Numbered from the stretch's first letter, positions 46,701 to 57,800 are shown. The stretch: DNA of 64,000 bases from Caenorhabditis remanei (GCF_010183535.1 NC_071332.1:3348001-3412000), one strand, 5' to 3'. Made by a program: numbers and translations. The notes: generated by a model from the letters alone, not told the origin.

Positions 46701-47942
46701 TACGAAGTCTCGGGATACCGGTTTGTGGGATCTGTCCGAGATTGTTGTCATTGAGGTCGAGTTCGATGAGCGAGTCAAGGAGGGGACCGTTGAACGCCTG
46801 ATCGTCGATGTTTTGAAGGGTGTTACGGTTCAAGACAAGACGGAGAATGGTGAAACTTTGGAACGCGTTCGCTGGGATGGTTGGGATTGCAGTGTCAAGG
46901 ATCGTAAGGGAGTCGATCTGAAAAAAAAGAAATTTTAGAAAAATGTTAAGGCTCTTTTGCCTAACAAGGGAAGTCTTCTTTCAAACTTGCTATAAATTTG
47001 TGTATAGATACTTTCAACTACGTTGAGTCCATTTCTGCTATCAAAACCTGGTAAATGTCTCTGCGAGTCGAGTTATGAGCTTTCGAACTTTAAGATTTTT
47101 CACATGGTATTCCGAATCGGCAGATGGTATACGCAAAAATTTTCTCATTTTTATTGAACCACTGGGAAACACATATGGAACCGCGCGGTGGCGTATATGG
47201 AATTCTATGTGAAGAAGCTTAAAGTTGGAGACCTCATAACTCGGCTCGCAGAGATATTTAACCGGTTTTGATATCAGAAATGGACTTCAAGTAGTCGAAA
47301 GTACCTAGAACCAAATTTAGGGTACCTAAGTTTCCTGGCACATGTAAACCATCGGATGGCTTGGCACTGCCAGGAAGCTTTGGTACCCTAAATTTGGTTC
47401 TACGTACTTTCGACCACGGGGAGTCCATTTCTGCTATCAAAACCTGCTAAATGTCTTTAGGAGTCGAGTTATGAGCTCTTAAACTCTGCATATTGTTAAG
47501 CTTTTTCTCATAGAATTCTAAATCGGCAAATGTACGAGCACAGGTGAACCGCTGGGGAACACATATGGAACCGCAATAGCGTATATGCGGCCGATTTGGA
47601 ATTCCATTTGAAAAAGCTAAAACTTCGAGAGCTCACAAGATACATTTTGCAGGTTTTGATAACAGAAATGGACTCCCCGTAGTCGAAAGTAACTATGACC
47701 GAATTTACAGCAAATTTGAAACTCGCGTGTCGAAAGACTTTCCGTTGTAAAACACCTACCGGAACATCCCGGGCCGCTTGAATCGCTTGAATCGCGTTCT
47801 GCAAACTTCCCGCATTCTGACAGATAATTGCGACTGGCTCGTAGACCGATGGGGCGCATCTGCATGCTCCGGATAACGCGGGACACTGAGAGTAGACCGT
47901 CACCACAAGCGCGGCCGCCAATAGAATGGCTTTTAGACCCAT
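40790..47942 (-). CDS. Leucine-rich-repeat single-pass membrane protein, 576 aa, complete
   Basis: Nine GT-AG exons in consistent phase: 47942-47760, 46917-46531, 45593-45130, 44495-44370, 44222-44134, 42828-42684, 42388-42306, 41768-41637, 40911-40790 (1,731 nt). Residues 1-18 form a signal peptide (MGLKAILLAAALVVTVYS). An LRRNT-type cap has Cys20, 27, 29 and 41. Many LRRs fill residues 62-415, for example LLDSLIELDLNDNNLGQIP and LRNLRKLYLNRNRINQLS. An LRRCT cap follows from about 415 (CGNPWYCNSELEWF) with further cysteines to about 475. Residues 486-510 are a membrane helix (VGWIILGAVIMTILLISICL), then about 65 cytoplasmic residues with a basic stop-transfer (HQRKKQK), several tyrosines including YSTV (a possible YxxPhi sorting motif), and the end NNYLY. 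Such proteins act in epithelial or neuronal surface and matrix organisation; the ligand is unknown. Several introns are filled with mobile elements. Resembles, from memory, C. elegans ZK682.5. Confidence 0.92.
40955..41345. repeat. Three-copy AT-rich tandem repeat in intron 8 of the LRR gene
   Basis: aaaattcagatttcgagctt ... gagctaaaaatcac ... gtctaaaattgac recurs from about 40957, 41084 and 41256. Confidence 0.75.
42566..42678. mobile_element. Family F element abutting the 5' splice site of intron 6 of the LRR gene
   Basis: tattagctccacacttctct + tacaattgcgctctaccg on the left; aatggagcgcagttgcaagt + attctgagctaata on the right. The right end stops 5 nt from the GT donor at 42683-42682. Confidence 0.75.
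42829..44133. other. Intron 5 of the LRR gene (1.3 kb), mostly unique AT-rich DNA
   Basis: Apart from short repeat-like phrases, I see no exon or element with ends. C9 run near 44110. Confidence 0.5.
44522..45111. mobile_element. Family B element filling intron 3 of the LRR gene, with a family A core inside
   Basis: Ends CAGTAACC and GGTACTG flanked by TA (44520-44521, 45112-45113). The left half contains a family A-like palindrome (44640-44876; core gagacgcagagaagtcagaa/gtttctctgcgtctc). The right half has gtatccgtacaaaaaagttg. Confidence 0.8.
45594..46451. repeat. Degenerate dispersed repeat and family E fragment in intron 2 of the LRR gene
   Basis: gaattctgaatctgtttgag-type text (45620-45990), then a family E fragment at about 46245-46451 (gagatctacattttggtata ... 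ccggtttgcaagtatg). Confidence 0.6.
47005..47700. repeat. Nested palindromes in intron 1 of the LRR gene
   Basis: gagtccatttctgctatcaa occurs in direct copy at 47028 and 47419 and inverted (tgatatcagaaatggact at 47269; ttgataacagaaatggactc at 47655). A central hairpin uses ctagaaccaaatttagggta (47306) and accctaaatttggttctacg (47385). Two related palindromes appear to lie in tandem. Confidence 0.75.
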
Positions 47943-47947
47943 TGGAA

Positions 47948-47956
47948 CTGAAAAAT
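47948..47956 (-). promoter_or_regulatory. Putative spliced-leader acceptor of the LRR gene
   Basis: A T-rich acceptor (atttttcag on the gene strand) followed by ttcca and the ATG. Confidence 0.55.
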
Positions 47957-48620
47957 GGGATCTTATTTTAAGATATTTAGAAAGGTAAGAAGTGGAAAAA
48001 TCGATGTACGCGGAAAGTTGGTTGATGGGAAAGGTGGAAAGGCTTGAGACCGGCTCATTTCTTCTTGAAGAGAGCTCCAAGGAGGCGCGGCTCTCCGCAC
48101 TGTTACCTGCTATTTTGTTGAGACTCGGAAAGAGTTGTGTGTACGGAAGGATTAGCAGCGAGACGCGTCGCGCACCAAGCGCCAACCGGAAAAAATTTCT
48201 GAGAGAGAGAGAAGGAAATAGCAAAAGTGAACACGCGAAATCAGTGATAATCAATGCGGGCGGTACGTGTTAAGGGGGGGGGCAATGGTGATGACATTCT
48301 TTGGAAGTAGGCTCCGCCCCCTTGACAAGTGCTCGGTGAGCTGACAACTTTTTGACCTGTGCGGAAAACCTGTCTGACCTAATGACTCAAAGGTTTTGTT
48401 TCGTCATAATTTTCCGGTTTTGGAGTAGGAAGGTGTTATTACGAAAGAGCAAGCAATATGTGGAAAACGGCTAACGGTATCTGAGAATGCGGTAATGAAT
48501 CCCAACTTTTTGATTGGTTTTCAGAGAGAAGAGATATAGTGGATTGAAGTTTGAAAGTGGGTCAACTTTGAAAGACTCTAGCTTATTCAGTTTGATTATT
48601 ATTTTGTCATTTTTATAACA
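47957..48620 (-). promoter_or_regulatory. Probable promoter region of the LRR gene
   Basis: More GC-rich than its surroundings (48050-48270), with agagagagagaagg and palindromic gacgcgtcgcgc at 48161. No TATA box identified. Confidence 0.3.
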
Positions 48621-48626
48621 ATTTGT

Positions 48627-48800
48627 AGATCAAGTATAGAGCTTCATTTTTGTAGTTGAAACTTTTTTGATAGCTATTCACGTTTTTGAGATATGCGCCT
48701 TTAAAGATGGGTACCTCTGTTGGCGAGAGGGAAAGAGTAGGGAGACGCAGAGAAGCGAGAGTGTCTGTCTTCTCTGCGTCTCCTCTCTCTTCTCAATTGT
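48627..48800. repeat. Family A left arm and core
   Basis: gtagatcaagtatagagctt ... gagatatgcgcctttaaaga, core gagacgcagagaagcgagag/tcttctctgcgtctcc; right arm missing. Confidence 0.8.
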
Positions 48801-48973
48801 GACAAGAGTGATCTTTTGAAGGCGAATCGTAACTAGTTTTAGTGTAGACTCCTTTTCTGCAGAATTCGTTAAAAAGGTTTAAAATTTCTTTGTTCCCTCT
48901 AAAAATTACCTACTTTGTAAGAGTTGTAACGGCACCTATTGTTGTCCTACCCACACAATTTTACATTTTTCTT

Positions 48974-49219
48974 ATAGATCAAGCCTAGAGCTTTATTTTT
49001 GTAGTTGACAACTTTTTGATAGCTATTCACGCTTTTGAGATATGCGCCTTTTGAAGCCTGAAGGTATGAAGAGACGCAGAGAGACAATAGCGTCTGCCTT
49101 CTCTGCGTCTCCCCTCCCTCTCTATCTCACTATCAACTTTAAAGCCGGATATCTCAAAAGCGTGAAAAGCTATCAAAAAGTTGTCAACTACAAAAATGGA
49201 GAGCTAGATTTGATCTACA
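48974..49219. repeat. Family A element, full copy
   Basis: tatagatcaagcctagagct left arm, core gagacgcagagagacaatag/ccttctctgcgtctcc, right arm agcgtgaaaagctatcaaaa ... tttgatctaca. Confidence 0.88.
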
Positions 49220-50135
49220 ATATTAATATGAATTCAAAATGATTCGAACACACTGGAATAGCGAAAAATGGGTTAAAAAAGTACAACAATATAGGTTGGA
49301 TTTCAGATATTTTTATCGCAAAATGAAGGGAATTTTTCGGGGATTAAAGCAAATAACAAAAAATGAGACACAAGATATATTGGACCTTTTTTGAATGTCT
49401 ATACATAAGATACCTTCATGATCATACAGTTAAAAAAAAACAGGGAAAATACTAAATTTTGATATTAAAGCTTACAGAAAAATTTGAATTCCCGCCCTTT
49501 TTGACTACCTGGGGAAAGGATACTAAATTTCTAAAAACAACTAAAAATCAGACTCTTTTGAAGCACAGGTAACATCTTGAACTTCCTCAGAAAAAGAGCA
49601 ACACTAGAAAAGCGATATCCTCACCACTCGATGCGGTATTGTTTCCTTTTTCGAGTGAGAGGCCCCCTCCTCTCGACTGACCACCACTCTCTATGTGACA
49701 AGGTAAATAAGAACTGTGACAACTGATATTAATACAATAATAGAGTGCGAGATAGATTCACGAGAACAAACACACGGTGTCTCTACTCAAAAGGGGATAA
49801 CTTGTCAAAAAGGACGCGTAAAAGGAAGTGATAAAAGGGAAATGACTTCCCAACGGGAGGTAGAGAACGAACGACGACGCATCATTCGTGTTGACTCAGC
49901 TGGGATTGAGAGCAAGAAAGGGTGTGGTGAACACTTTTGGAATTCCCATTCGATTCTTTGTACACTCACTAAATTTAGACAATAGAAGGCATCAAAAGGT
50001 TTTTTGTTTGGGGGGTCTACTCGGACTAATCCAACCGCTACTAGGTATTTTTGGAGGTGCTAAGGAAATGAGGATTCTGAATCAGAAATTGAGAATTTGG
50101 AGTAGCAGTGTAGTGAGGGGACCCTATGAAGTTTA
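49220..50135. other. Gene-free stretch
   Basis: No supported exon; small open frames (49716-50208) lack domains and splice context. Confidence 0.35.
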
Positions 50136-50586
50136 CAGTATCGCTCAAAAGTGTATCAAGTTTTGCCATTTTCAGTTGAAAATGGCCAACTATGAGAGTG
50201 TGTCATAGTAAAACTAACTGTCCCACAAAATAACTTTTTATGGGATCAAACAGACCAAAGGTAGAACTCCATTTTTGTAGTTGCCAACTTTTTTGCACGG
50301 GCACTCCCTAGCAAGTTACATATCGACAAAGTAATTTCTCCCCCAAATCGACCCATTTCAGTGTAAAATAGTGCGATTTTTGAACTATCGTCTTAAAATG
50401 AGCATAACTCTCTAGGGAGTGTCCGTACAAAAAAGTTGTCAATTACAAAAATGGAGGTCTACTTTTGATCTGTACTATCCATTAAAAATCTACTTGATGG
50501 GACAATCAGTATTACCATGACACACTCTCAAAGTTGAACCTTTTTAACTGAAAAACCAAAACTTAATATACTTTTGAGCGGTACTG
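50136..50586. mobile_element. Family B Tc1/mariner-like miniature element (451 bp)
   Basis: Ends CAGTATCGCTCAAAAGTGTA and TATACTTTTGAGCGGTACTG are flanked by TA (50134-50135, 50587-50588). Inner arms: ttttgtagttgccaactttt and gtccgtacaaaaaagttgtc. This is the best-preserved copy for defining the ends. Confidence 0.88.
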
Positions 50587-52340
50587 TATATCTTAATCTC
50601 GGGGCTAGAAAATTTTTGAATATAGATTCGGAATCCTTATTATTTTAGCATTCTTTCAATATAAATTTTATAGAGAAAAAAATTTGGGCTTAGTTAAATA
50701 TCCTCACTAACGTACTCCAACTTTTCCAAGTTTGGACTAGAATAAAAGTTTTCAATAGAATTTATCTGTCTGAAAAGCCGAAAACGTCAGAATTTCGAAT
50801 CTGTATACTAAATTCTGATATCATTGAAACTGGCCGAGATATACAGGTTTTGATGTTGCCACTTTTCTCAAGAAGAGAGTGAAGTGAACTAAAAGCGCTG
50901 TATATCGGTTAATTTAGACACAGAACTCATTTTGAAGATAGAAAATAGATTTGTAGATTTGAAACTCTCAAAAGTTCACCTTTTCAGCATTAAAATTGTA
51001 TTTAATTTTGTAGAATCTGAGCTGTCGAGCCAGACGTTTTTTTTTCATGAAAATTGCTACAAATGTGTATCACACTAAAAGAGGTGTAACCGGTTTTTTT
51101 TGGAGCTAGAGACGTTTTCCATATATTTGGAATCCTCATAACTTCAGCTTTTTAGAAAAATGTAACATTTATAAAAGATTATTTATGTTTTGGAAAATTT
51201 ATGAAGCTCCATAGTACATCTCGACGCAAGCAAACTTTGTCAAGACAGTGTGCTCCTAGAGATTTTACATAAAACTTAAGTTTCTGAGAAGGTAAAAGTC
51301 CAACAATTCTAAATCTGTTTTCATATTTCTGCTATCATGGAAACCGACCGAAGTATACAGATTTTAGAGTTGTCAAAGTTTAATGTGATGTATCTTGGTC
51401 ACATTTGACGCAATTCAAATTTCGAAAACAGATTCAGAACCCTCACGTCTTCAGCTTTAAATTCATGCAAAATTTGTTATTGATCTTAAATTGAGAACGT
51501 GAAAAACTGGTATACTTATGTCGCGTTCCCCCCCCCCCCCTCGTCCTGTCACTTGAGGTATTCAGCAAAAAATTTGAAAACGCCAATCTTTTTCGAAATT
51601 TTTATGCGAAAATAAGACTCAAAATACAAAAAGTTGCAAAAAAAAATTCGGATCCAGGACTAATAGACAAGTTTTGTTTATTGCCTTTGAAAACTTAAAC
51701 TCAAATCTCATATTTTGTTTAAAAAATGAAAAAAACTATATTATAACGATACCTGTTTTCAAAGGCAATCCTCCATGCTCTTTAGAAAACCACTAGCAAA
51801 AATTTGAGGCATAATATCTGGACTCGCATGAAAGATACAACTTTTTTAAAATTAAAATTATATTCTACAAATATCGAACTATATTTTGTCAATTGACAAC
51901 TTTTCGGTATCTCTTTTAGGAACCAAGATATACCGCTTTAAAGGAACACCGCTGATATAGGTTTTACGGTATACAGGTAAAAAGAACGTCTGGGAAAAAA
52001 TTCAGGTGGCTCTCTTGATTTTCTGAAATTCCCGAACTTTCTATGAATGGTATGTCGTTATAATACAGGTCTTACGGTAAACTAGGGAATACTAATGAGT
52101 TTCCATTTTGAGTACTGAGATCTCACCAAAACCTGAATAACTTTTTTAACAAAAAAAGTTATGCAAAATTTGAATACATATTCTAACAAAACACGGTCTA
52201 AGCTTTTCATCGATATATAATTCGACCCAGAACTCCGAAATACGTCTAGATCATTCCCTAGTAAAATATAAACTGAAAACATAGTTAAATGATCCTTAGT
52301 TCCTACATGAAAAGTCATACATTTTCTCAGAACAAGAAAT
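50587..52340. other. Gene-free AT-rich stretch with degenerate repeats
   Basis: gaatctgttttcatatttct-type repeat (50600-51480), a C13 run (51528-51540), and a decayed family A arm at about 51870-51945 (gtcaattgacaacttttcgg). No exon. Confidence 0.4.
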
Positions 52341-53096
52341 AAGGAAAACTGTCAAGTAGGCAACCAACATAAACTCATAAATGAAATAAATGTGCGAAAA
52401 AGATGAGTAAAAGAAGAAACCTGAGACTCTTCCTGCCGCGACCCCTAACGCTAACAAGATAAGACAATGTCGTCGGGGAGTTACAGGTTAGTATGCCACA
52501 GATTGCATTCATTTCTTCCGCAAGTGTACCGCCCGTGGGGAGAAGGGGGGGGGAGGGGCGCGGAGCATAGGTGAAACCGGCTCCGCGTTTGTATTGGAAA
52601 TACTGTAGGACAGTGAGAGACGCAGAGAAAACCTTCCTCAACCCCACTTCACGCGCCAAACTTTCTGGGGGGCAAGTTGGCTCCGCGCTGTTGCTCCCGG
52701 CTCCGAGTTGCTCATATAGTCATATATCGTTCGCATTTAGAGTACTCTCCCGCATGAGCATGTAAGAGCACTCACGCAAATTTTTCGAGGAGTCGAGAGG
52801 AGTCTCTTGCGGAAAGAGCGGAATGCTCATGCGTTTTGAGAAAGGAGAAGAGGATTAGAATAAAACAAAGAAAAGAAGAACAAGGCGGTAAGGGGATTAC
52901 TTGATTTTTTGACAAGGAAACATTTGGGTTTGAACTTTTGTGCAAAGAGGGGGTTTACCACTTCACTCTAATAGACCGGCAACCATCAAATATCCTGTAC
53001 AACAACCACCCGGAGGTTTCAAAGTATTGTGGAATGGATTTTCAAGCGAATGGGGCCAGCAACCGTCAAATAATAACAAACATTTTTAAATAGGCA
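52341..53096. other. GC-richer gene-free stretch
   Basis: gagagacgcagagaaaacc at 52615 is the family A core motif outside a palindrome. cccgcatgagcatgtaag (52750) and gaatgctcatgcg (52821) form an inverted pair. Could be a promoter; no gene assigned. Confidence 0.35.
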
Positions 53097-53310
53097 TGTA
53101 GACACCAAACCTAGCTATGCATTTTTGCAGTTTACACTTTTTCTTTAGCTCTTCACGCTTTCGAGATATAAAGATTCAAGCAAAACCCAGTTAGAGACGC
53201 AGACAGTCAGACACTCTCGCTTCTCTGCGCTCTCTCACTCTCTCGCTCCCCACGTACCGTACTTCAAAGGCGCATATCTCAAAAAGGTCAAGAGCAATCG
53301 AAAACTTTTT
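53097..53310. repeat. Family A element, full copy
   Basis: gtagacaccaaacctagcta left arm, core gagacgcagacagtcagaca/cttctctgcgctctc, right arm aaaggcgcatatctcaaaaa; the distal part is lost. Confidence 0.8.
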
Positions 53311-53474
53311 TCAAAGAGTGAAAATGTGTGAAAATGTATGAAAAATCAAAATATTGACAGAAAATTTGTCTGTTTTCATGATTCTGAGCTTGAAAACTAA
53401 TACTTTTTCATACTTTAGAGCTAACAATTGGAAAAAAATTGGAAAATTGGTTAGCTTTGACATGATTCCGAACC

Positions 53475-53864
53475 CATACTTGCAACCGGGCCGAGTCCGG
53501 GCCGTGAGCGGGCCTTTGAATAATTCGCTTCAAAATGAAAATTAGGAGTCGATCAACCTGTCAAATTGTAGATCTCGGTGAGCTCTACTCAAATTTATTT
53601 TCATTTTCACTGTGAGTTTAGTGAGAGCCGCAGTACAATCGATTTAGTGGCCGGGCCGTGAACAGCCGGGCCTTGAATCACGGCGCGGCCACTTAATGGC
53701 ATGTACTGCGGCTCTCACTAAACTTACAGTGAAAATGAAAATAGATTTGAGTAGTGCTCACCGAGATCTACAATTTCACAGGTTGATCGACTCCTAATTT
53801 TCATTTTGAAGCGAATTATTCAAAGGCCCGCACACAGCCCGGACTCGGCCCGGTTGCAAGTATG
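53475..53864. mobile_element. Family E palindromic hAT-like element (390 bp) with perfect 8-bp target duplication
   Basis: Ends CATACTTGCAACCGGGCCGA and CGGCCCGGTTGCAAGTATG. Flanks are TCCGAACC on both sides (53467-53474, 53865-53872). The two halves are near-perfect reverse complements, meeting at a GC-rich centre (ggccgggccgtgaacagccg). It can fold into one long hairpin; no coding capacity. Confidence 0.9.
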
Positions 53865-54108
53865 TCCGAACCTTTTCTATCTAGAAATCGTCATAATTCT
53901 TTTTGTCTATACACGTCTTAAATTTCTTGTGTCAAATTTTTTTTAACTGTTTTTGATCTCACTATCAAAAAAATTTCGTTTATTTTGCGATAAAAACGGC
54001 TAAAATCCAACTTCTAGAAAGACAGTTAAGATCCATCAAAGTTTGACTTTTTCAAACCCATTTTTTTGCTGTCTCAGTGTCTCTAATCATTTTCAATTTA
54101 TATAGATT

Positions 54109-54663
54109 TTGTAGATCAAACCTAGCTCTACATTTTTGCAGTTTACACTTTTCCTTTAGCTCTTCTAGATTTTGAGATATGCGCCTTTAAAGACTGACAA
54201 GGGGAGAGAGAGAGGCAGACAGCCAGACACTCTCGCTTCTCTGCGTCTCTTCCTCTTTCACCACCAGCTTCCTATCTTTAAAGGCGCATACATGCTTTTG
54301 AGATCTGAACTTAAAAGAAAAACCAGCTAGAGACGCAGACAGTCAGACACTCTCGCTTCTCTGCGTCTCACCCTCTCTCCCATCTCTCTCTTCAAACCTA
54401 CCGTACTTCAAAGACGCGTATCTCAATAGTGTAAAGAGCAATCGAAAAGTTGTCAACTACGAAAATAAAGGTCTTGATGTGATTTACCAGAAAAACATGA
54501 GTTTTCACTAGCAGCACTATCAAAAACCCTTGAAAATGTGCTATTTTTCCCAAACATTTTTTAAGTTTCAACCGTCTATCTTTAAAGACGCATATCTTAA
54601 AAGCGTGATGAGCTATCAAAAAGTTGTAAACTACAAAAATGAGCACAGGAGTTTGATCTACAT
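54109..54663. repeat. Three family A copies or partial copies in a row
   Basis: 54109-54300 (left arm tgtagatcaaacctagctct, core gaggcagacagccagacact), 54318-54492 (core gagacgcagacagtcagaca and right arm), 54574-54663 (right arm only). Confidence 0.82.
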
Positions 54664-54820
54664 GAATAAAACAATTTTTATGACTATTTATTGATTGAGC
54701 GTGTCACACAAAGAAAGACAATCGGAAAAGAAGAAAAGAAAGTTTGTTCTGGAATTGATTGTAAAAGATCACAGGCCTTATAATCAAAATAAATATGAAT
54801 TAATTATTTAAAGATAATAT

Positions 54821-54826
54821 TTTATT
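54821..54826 (-). terminator. Candidate polyadenylation signal only 5 nt past the stop of the 279-aa gene
   Basis: AATAAA on the gene strand at 54826-54821 follows the TGA at 54834-54832 almost at once. A second AATAAA lies at about 54692-54687. Confidence 0.45.
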
Positions 54827-54831
54827 CCCTT

Positions 54832-57800
54832 TCAAGAGCTGCTAGAAGTAGTGGATCCAGTTCCAGAAGACGACGATGAAGAGGACGTTCTGAAAATTAG
54901 ACTGAATCTCCGATTTTCCGGTATTACGCTTACTTTGACGAGCTAGAAGATGGAGATGACAAAGATTCCAGACTCTTCGGACTCGCGATAGGCTCCACCC
55001 TGAATGGGCGGGGCGGTTTGTGGCTCCTTTTGGAATTTCGACGACTTTTAGTTTTACTGAGATCCACTCCGATATCTAGCATTAGTTTATGCGAGGCTTC
55101 TTCCAGATCGTTCTGAAATTTAAAAGGTTAGCAAACACGCCCTACCGGAGTGCGGTGGAGCGAGTTTGCTAATTCAGCAAACACGCTTTATCAAAACTCA
55201 AAAATTGTTGTGGCAATCGTACTTCCGAGCCTGTAACTCGCTTCAAACTCAAAATTATAAGCTGAGAAATATACCAAAATGTAGATCTCGGCGAGTTATA
55301 TGTCTGGGACCTGTAAAGTATTTAAAAAAACTTGCTGGCGCAAATTCGGACAATTTTTCGAAAATTTTAGACTTTTTCGATCTTTTGTTTTGTTACACTT
55401 TACACATTGTTATTGTTATATTTTTATTTCATTTTTTTTACATTCCTTAGACGTTCAAAAAATTTAAAACCTTTAATTTTGGTGGAGTAAATAAAAAGAT
55501 ATGACCGTTTGAAACTTTAAAAGTATAAGGCTTCTCCTACACTGAAATTTGTGCTTAATAGACTCGAAAAAAACTAACTTAATAAAATTAGGGAGTTGTT
55601 TTTGGAAAAATTCTCCCAGAAACTTTATTTTCCCAAAAAATGGATTTTAAAATTTGAATTCGCGCCGAATTTGCTAAATTCGTCGAAAAAAAAAACACGC
55701 TGAAAACGCGACACCGCACCTTGCTTTATTGGAAGCTTAGGAGACCGTGGGCTGGGAAAAAGTGCAAAAAAATGAAAAAACGGAAAAAAAGAAGCCATAC
55801 TAGCCCGTTTAAGGTCACAGATATAGAACTCGCCGAGATATACATTTTGATATGTTTTTTTAGCCAATAATATTGAGTTTCAAGAGAGTTACGGGGTTCG
55901 CAAGTATGATAGTACTGTTCCATAAAACTTACCCATGGTATCAATCCTGCAAACGACTCCATATGAATTTCAATACACGACATTATCATCTGATCCGAAT
56001 TCGATGGATTCTCCATCAACTCATCCAGCACTGCATCCCGAAACTCCTTGATCCTCTGCATTTTTTCGCGACTCTGCTGCTCCTCTCTCTCCATTTCACG
56101 ACGCTCTTTTGATGGCTGCAACCACAACTTTGTGTCTATTTTATTTTTTGTTAAAGTTTTTAAAAATCTTACAGCTTTCCTCCTTGGCGGTTGGTAGTTC
56201 CTGTTATCCAACAATTTCGGCTTCACCAAATCCGTTAGACTCGATCTGATCGGCAATGGGAGTCTTAGTAGACCATGGGGGTCTCCATTCCTTCCATGCA
56301 CGAAATCATTCAGCTCTCTTTGAGATTTGCTGAGAGACTTCCGTTTAAAGGGGTCCGCTGAGGAAGAGCGTTTTGGGAGGTAGTGTATGCCTGCAAATTG
56401 GGTTTTCCATGTAAAACTTTTAGAGATTTTTCACCTGGAGAACCTTTTTTCCAAGAAAACTGCTCTTCAAAGTCATTTTCATAGAATAAGAGTCAGGAAG
56501 AGAGGTTTGGCACCATTGGGCTGTCAAATGAGTTCAGGAATACTACTGTAATACAAAGCAATGCTTATTATTACCCATTAGCCGGTGGCTGCTCAAAGTT
56601 CGGCCGAGGTGTGGGTCTCGTTGCGACTACCGTAGTATCAAAAACTTTTTTATGGGTAAAGTACGGTAGAGAGCCGCCGTTAATAGAAATTCCGCAACGA
56701 TACTCACACCTCGTTCCCGGGCCGAACTTTGAGTGAGTTTTCAGCCACCGGCGATTGGGTGATATCAAAGCCTACAATTTTTTTGTACACGGACTATCTC
56801 ACATATTTGTCAACCAGGCCGACACGGGGCGGGGTCTAATCTTAGTCTAAATAATCCCAATCTCTGTGATGGGGCCGCCCGTTTTCATAGTTGCAGTTTG
56901 GACCGGCGCGTAACTTGCTTCAAACTGAGTTTTATGAGCTGAAAATTATACAAAAATGTAGATTTTGACGAGTTCTATATTCTATGACCCCGAGCCGGGG
57001 TAAAATGATTTTTAGGCCCTTTTTGAACTTTTTGGCACTTTATCCCGGCCGGAGGTACATTAACGAATAGGCCCGTAATACAGACATAGAACTCGCCGAG
57101 ATCTACATTTTTGTATATTTTTCAGCTGATAAAACTCAATGATTTCAACAGATTTCAACTCAATTCCTTCTTTTCTCACTTTTTCCAAAATTTATAACAA
57201 AAAATAGAAAAAAAAACAGGAGAATATGTTGAAAAGAGTGAGGTAACAAGGAAACGAGCAAAAAAGGAAACGGCTACGAAAATTTCACAAAAAGCGGTTC
57301 CGCGACGTTTTGAAATTAAGCCATTTGATGCCTAAATAATTAGAGAATAATTAAATGATTAGACGCCTAATTAATTATACTAGTTGTATGGTTGCGGAAC
57401 GTCGTAGTTGCAAAACGTCGTAGTTATAAAATGCCATACTTGCAAATAGGATTTTTATTCTTTAATGTGCCGCGGGCCGGGAAAAGTGATAAAAACGCAA
57501 AAATGGTATAAAACCCATTCTAGTTTGGCTAGCGGCACATTAACAATTCGTCATACGGCCCGTATTAGGTCACAGACGTAGTACTCGTCGAGATCTACAT
57601 TTTGGTATATTTTTCAGCTTATAGCATTCAGTTTGAAGCGAGTTACGGCCCAGTTGCGTTGGTTTCAAAATGTCCTGATGCTCTGTCATTAAATTGCCCA
57701 CACTCACAATTATCTTTTCCTTCAAAAACCTTTTTCCCCCCTCTAAAAACTCACTAATCGGACTATTGAACATCGAACGAGGCGGTGTCGTGTCGACGAC

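Noticed and set aside
52460..52490. ATGTCGTCGGGGAGTTACAG followed by GTTAGT as a first exon
   Set aside because: Only seven codons, with no downstream exon found; chance likely.
56571..56768. 65-aa minus open frame between exons of the 279-aa gene
   Set aside because: Lies entirely in a hairpin repeat (56573-56763).
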